From the NCBI GenBank assembly GCA_022828595.1, contig JAKGHH010000001.1, forward strand, positions 122,834,999 through 122,898,998: 64,000 bases of DNA. The letters are read 5' to 3'. The stretch is from Nelumbo lutea (taxonomy: Eukaryota; Streptophyta; Magnoliopsida; Proteales; Nelumbonaceae). A program made the translations under genes and the position numbers. The notes beneath the pieces are model-generated. The model was not told the origin of the DNA, ran no database searches, and saw only the letters and a list, made by a program, of their open reading frames with translations. Of the stretch, positions 60,804-64,000 are shown in pieces. Position 1 is the stretch's first letter, and every line of letters begins with the position of its first letter.

Positions 60804-62970
60804 ATGTCTTTCTCGGATTCTGGAACTGAGTGCTATGAACTTTTGCATGAGTCAAAAGGGAGTTCTTCTCGTACCCCTTCTCCCCTTTGCCCCTTGAGTC
60901 CTTCTACTCTTGCCCACCTTCGGTAGGAGGTCATGGTGCTCCGGGGAAGGGTATCCCCTGAGGGTGCCGAAGGCAGCCATCGAGGCGAGGACCCTCCCTC
61001 TGAGAGTGCCGCTTCTGTGACACTAAGGAAGGTTGAAGGGGCTTGCCCAGCCGAGGGGGAGGGAACCCTAGACCACCTTCCCGGGACGAAGGCTGCCCAA
61101 GTAGTAGCTAAGACTGATGTTCTCCGCTTGGGTTTCGAAAACTCTCTGGATGGGGACCAGGTCAAAGCTCTGGCAAGGCAGTAGTACTTCATTCCCTCGT
61201 CCTATGGTATGAGGGTGCCCGAAGTAAGCAAATGGTCGTGGACTCCTAAGGAGGGGGAGATCTGCGTCTACCAACATTTCCTCTAGTTCAGTCTCCAGTT
61301 TCCCCTTCATCTGTTGATTTCCGAACTGTTGAGGGTGTATGGAATTACTCTTAGCCAGCTGGTGCCCAACGACCATAGTGGTCATGCTGTTGGTGGCTTG
61401 GTTCTAGGGGGTGGAGCTAACGCTAAGGCTCTTCCAAGCATTGTTTGTTCCAATGAGGCATTATTTCGCAAACAGCATGTACTACCTCCAACCCCGTAAG
61501 ACCAAGCCGATAGACAATCCTTCTTCCATGCATAACTGGAAGGGAAAATTTTTCTTTCTATCTTGCCCCGAGGGTTGGTCCTTCAAGTCCGGGTGGGTAG
61601 AGGTTAGCTAAGCTACAGAGAAGAGTGTCCCAGTGCTCACGAGTGAGGAGAATGATGATCTCACGCAATTGCTCGACCTGTGGATAGGTCGAGCCCAACT
61701 CTTGGTGGAGGAGGAGGTCCCACTAGTTTTTGTGGGTATCAGCCCTGCTCTCCTCGGTAAGAGAGACCCTGCAGTCCTTTAACACGTCCCTTTCCCCCTC
61801 CCTTTTTCTTCTCCTTTCTCTCTCTCTTTTTTTGTTGCCTTACTGATGGCTTTACTTTGTTTGAAGAGGTGTTAATGGATGCCTGCCAGGGTGTTCTGGA
61901 ACGTGCTCATACCATGCAAAAGGAACGGGCCAAGATGCCTCAAAGGCCTTCTGATGGGTAGAAGGAGAAGGTCTCTACCCGTGCAAAGGGGGGGGCACAG
62001 GGGGTCAACCGTAGCAGAAGGTGGCCCACACCCGGAGTTCTATTGGAAATGCTTCAAGGGGGTCCCACATAGAGCGGATGGGGCCATTTTTTGCTCCCAT
62101 GCCGTTGGAGGAGCTTGCCCAGTGATCTGATCAAATCTTCCACCTTCAGTGGGAGGTCCACAAGGGGTACTCAATTCGCAACGCGGGAGTTGGCCCAGCA
62201 CTGACAAGCGGGTCCCTGTTGTCTCAGGACTGCTTTCAGATGTTGGGGAAGGCCCCTAACAAGATGTATGACAAAGGGTTGCAGAGCCTAGCCGAGGTAA
62301 CAGTCTGTTCCTCTTCGCTTTTCTTTTTTCTTTCGTTCTTTTTGCTGGGTATTGAATGTTTTCTTGTTGCAAGTCTGCCTTCATTTTGTTGGTCTATTGG
62401 ATCGACTAAAGTTGACCTTGGCCAATATGGATAAGTTGGAGGCTGAGAAAGACAAGCTTCAGCAAACAGCCACCAGCACTGTGGAGAAGTGCCACGAGAT
62501 GCAGCGGTTCTTAAGTGACAAACAAAAGTTCCGCAAGGAGGCCGAGGAGAACCTGAAGAAGACATAAGATCTTCTTGCCAAGGAACATATTGAGAGGGCT
62601 CGAGTCGAGAGCCTCGTCTCCAAGGCCGAGCGGCGTCTCCATCAAGCTTAGGAGGGCATCTCTGAGGCAAACAGGCAGGCAGCCAAGGCAGAACGGAGGG
62701 CCGAGGAGGCAACTAAGAGGGCTGTCGAGGCCGAGTAGAAGGCAGTTGATACCGAGAAGAGGGCCCAGGAAGAAGAGAAACGAGCTAATGAGCTGGTCGA
62801 CCTCGCTTCTGGGGCTTATTTGGACGGGATCGAGGACACCAAGAAGGCACTCCTGGCGGTGCTTCTGAACTTCGATGTTGAATCTCTGAAGGTGATTCTC
62901 GATACCCTCGAAGAGGCTACTGACTCTACACTTCCTCGTCCAGCTGGTGGTGAGCATAAGCCTGGCTTCT
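60804..62970 (+). pseudogene. Antisense ORF in gypsy element, Transposase_28-like with coiled coil
   Basis: Plus-strand protein remnant, broken by stops. It starts at ATG 60804 (MSFSDSGTECYELLHESKGS); a TTTAAATAG box lies at about 60657-60665. It then reads YGMRVPEVSKWSWTPKEGEI, LQFPLHLLISELLRVYGITL and SQLVPNDHSG (61200-61380), NWKGKFFFLSCPEGWSFKSG (61530-61590), the pattern of the putative gypsy-type transposon family PF04195. The C-terminal part (62420-62940) is a long coiled coil rich in A, E, K and R (EKCHEMQRFLSDKQKFRKEA; KAERRAEEATKRAVEAE), ending YLDGIEDTKKALLAVLLNFD. Introns may explain part of the breaks; several in-frame stops show decay. Function is unknown. Confidence 0.55.
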
Positions 62971-62999
62971 TTCTTCTTTTTTATTTCGTATATGTATTC

Positions 63000-64000
63000 A
63001 GCCTGAGGGGCCATGAAACAAATTTGTAAAACCAATGGAATATTTTGTGCATAATGAAAATCGGAGGAGTTTTTTTATCTTTTGCTTCGATTGTTGCACT
63101 TGTGTTTTGTTGTGCTATCTTTCCTTGTATGTTTTTGCACCATTTTTTGCACTTAGGCTTTTGTTGTTAAAGGGTCCTTGCCCCTTCAAAAGAAAAAACT
63201 CAGCATGAGACAAACGTAGTTCTCTTCGGTTTACTTTGCGCATCAAAAGCGTGGCAAAGGGGTGGCCAAGGCGAGGCCTCCGCAGTTAGATCGGGGCTTG
63301 CCTGGCCTGGCACCCCTCTAAGTGTCCACTTAGGCAGGCCAAATAGGCATGTGATGGAGGGACGCCAAAGAAAAGCGTGGGGCTCTCCTGGCTCTCTCTC
63401 CTTTCCCTATATATGGGTAAATAGCAAGATGACATGTTGACGCGAGAGTGGGGGCTGATGTTTTCCTGCCTCTCATTCTTCTAAGTGTTGGATTCGACAA
63501 GGCCAAAAAGGCCTGCCGTACTGCAGGGTAACCAAGACAGAGCAAAGGTCTATCTGGCTCCGCGGGGCCTAGGCAAAGCCAAGGTTCACTTGGCTCCAAC
63601 ATCCCTACGCCTTAGCTTTGGCAAAGCCGAGGTGGCCAGCCTTATTGGTGGGGGGGTGGCCGAAACAAAGCTGAGGCTCGTCTAGCTCCAATAGGACCTA
63701 GGCGAAGCCAAGGCTCGCCTGGCTCCTATATCCCCGCATGCCTGTTTCAACGAGGTCGAGCACAACACTACATAGGGGCTAGCTTTCTTTGTTGGTAGCA
63801 CTAAGTGTGAAAGTTCAGGAGGTTAGTCGCCGCCGAGGCGGGGTGTTGAGGCACATGGGACCCTCGACCATCCTGGCGTATTTTGACGCACTAAGTTATA
63901 GCTAAGGTGTCTGTTACTTATTCGTTAAGTCTTGGTGTCGGTCTAGCGAGGGGGTATAGTCTCACCCAAAATTATTACCCTTGGCTAAGTAGTCGTTGAA
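63000..64000. other. Internal non-coding part of the gypsy element
   Basis: GC-rich from about 63240. An imperfect 129-bp repeat around CCTAGGC.AAGCCAAGG (about 63540-63740). No ORF with recognisable motifs. Confidence 0.5.

Larger units (their letters stand above)
59368..64000 (-). mobile_element. Ty3/gypsy element, 3' LTR and 3' internal part (continues past window)
   Basis: 3' LTR at 59368-59978 (TGATGCTCGG ... CACATCA, plus orientation). It is followed at 59979 by the reverse of a purine tract (GGAGTGGGGGGCAAG on the minus strand), so the element reads leftward and gag-pol should lie beyond 64000. The internal part holds a plus-strand ORF and GC-rich non-coding DNA. Antisense ORFs next to the 3' LTR are known in the Tat group (Ogre, Grande, Retand), so this lineage is inferred. 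It lies just after the MATH pseudogene. Confidence 0.6.

Noticed and set aside
62236..63035. Long minus-strand frames opposite the coiled coil
   Set aside because: Codon mirror of the A/E/K/R-rich plus-strand coiled coil. If the gypsy element's own minus-strand genes were here they should show pol motifs, and none do.

Overview
This window is nuclear DNA of a flowering plant. It has GT-AG introns, two four-exon class III peroxidase genes, an OXIDATIVE STRESS 3-like gene, Ty1/copia and Ty3/gypsy LTR retrotransposons, LINE remnants and many MITEs. The repeat load and long introns suggest a medium or large genome, probably a woody or early-diverging angiosperm; the species cannot be named from the sequence. 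All functional calls rest on motifs and family knowledge, not on database searches.

Layout. (1) 1-16,565 (+): 3' part of a host gene for a single-pass membrane protein (tentatively ATG27 / mannose-6-phosphate-receptor-like). Its second visible intron (270-15,477; 15.2 kb) holds a LINE tail, a decayed copia element with a hAT MITE in one LTR, a copia element (3,861-14,493, -) inserted into that same LTR, and another copia element (6,090-11,780, -) inside the second, plus a LINE RNase H fragment. (2) 17,752-25,563 (+): a copia element with TSD TCCTT, split by a 1.95-kb solo LTR (TSD GGTAT). (3) 26,704-29,249 (-): PRX9-like peroxidase. (4) 29,250-36,228: AT-rich spacer with fold-back elements and Tourist-like MITEs. 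(5) 36,229-37,578 (+): PRX72-like peroxidase, divergent from the first. (6) 38,930-43,817: fold-back element, GGGCC-rich element, and a gag-only LTR element (-) holding a solo LTR (TSD AATGT). (7) 45,923-46,433 (+): two-exon OXS3-like gene. (8) 48,261-52,439 (-): second gag-only LTR element (TSD GTATG) containing a 1.1-kb segment repeated just outside it at 52,976-54,138. (9) 54,139-59,251: LINE-like tail, RPA70-like fragments (-), a Tourist MITE and a MATH-domain retropseudogene (+). (10) 59,368-64,000: 3' LTR and 3' internal part of a gypsy element read on the minus strand, with a decayed plus-strand (antisense) ORF resembling the Transposase_28-type plant transposon protein.

The genes that look functional are the membrane-protein gene, the two peroxidases and the OXS3-like gene. 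Every retroelement coding region seen carries stops, frameshifts or deletions. The peroxidases are secreted haem enzymes of wall chemistry (extensin crosslinking for PRX9-type, lignification for PRX72-type). Nothing links the four genes functionally; they are neighbours in a repeat-rich region.

Most notable: the three-deep retroelement nest inside a host intron that still has intact splice sites; a dispersed hairpin family sharing an ACATCTCC / GGAGATAT arm core; a MITE whose ends are confirmed by a local unoccupied paralogous site; two gag-only LTR elements; and an antisense ORF in a gypsy element.
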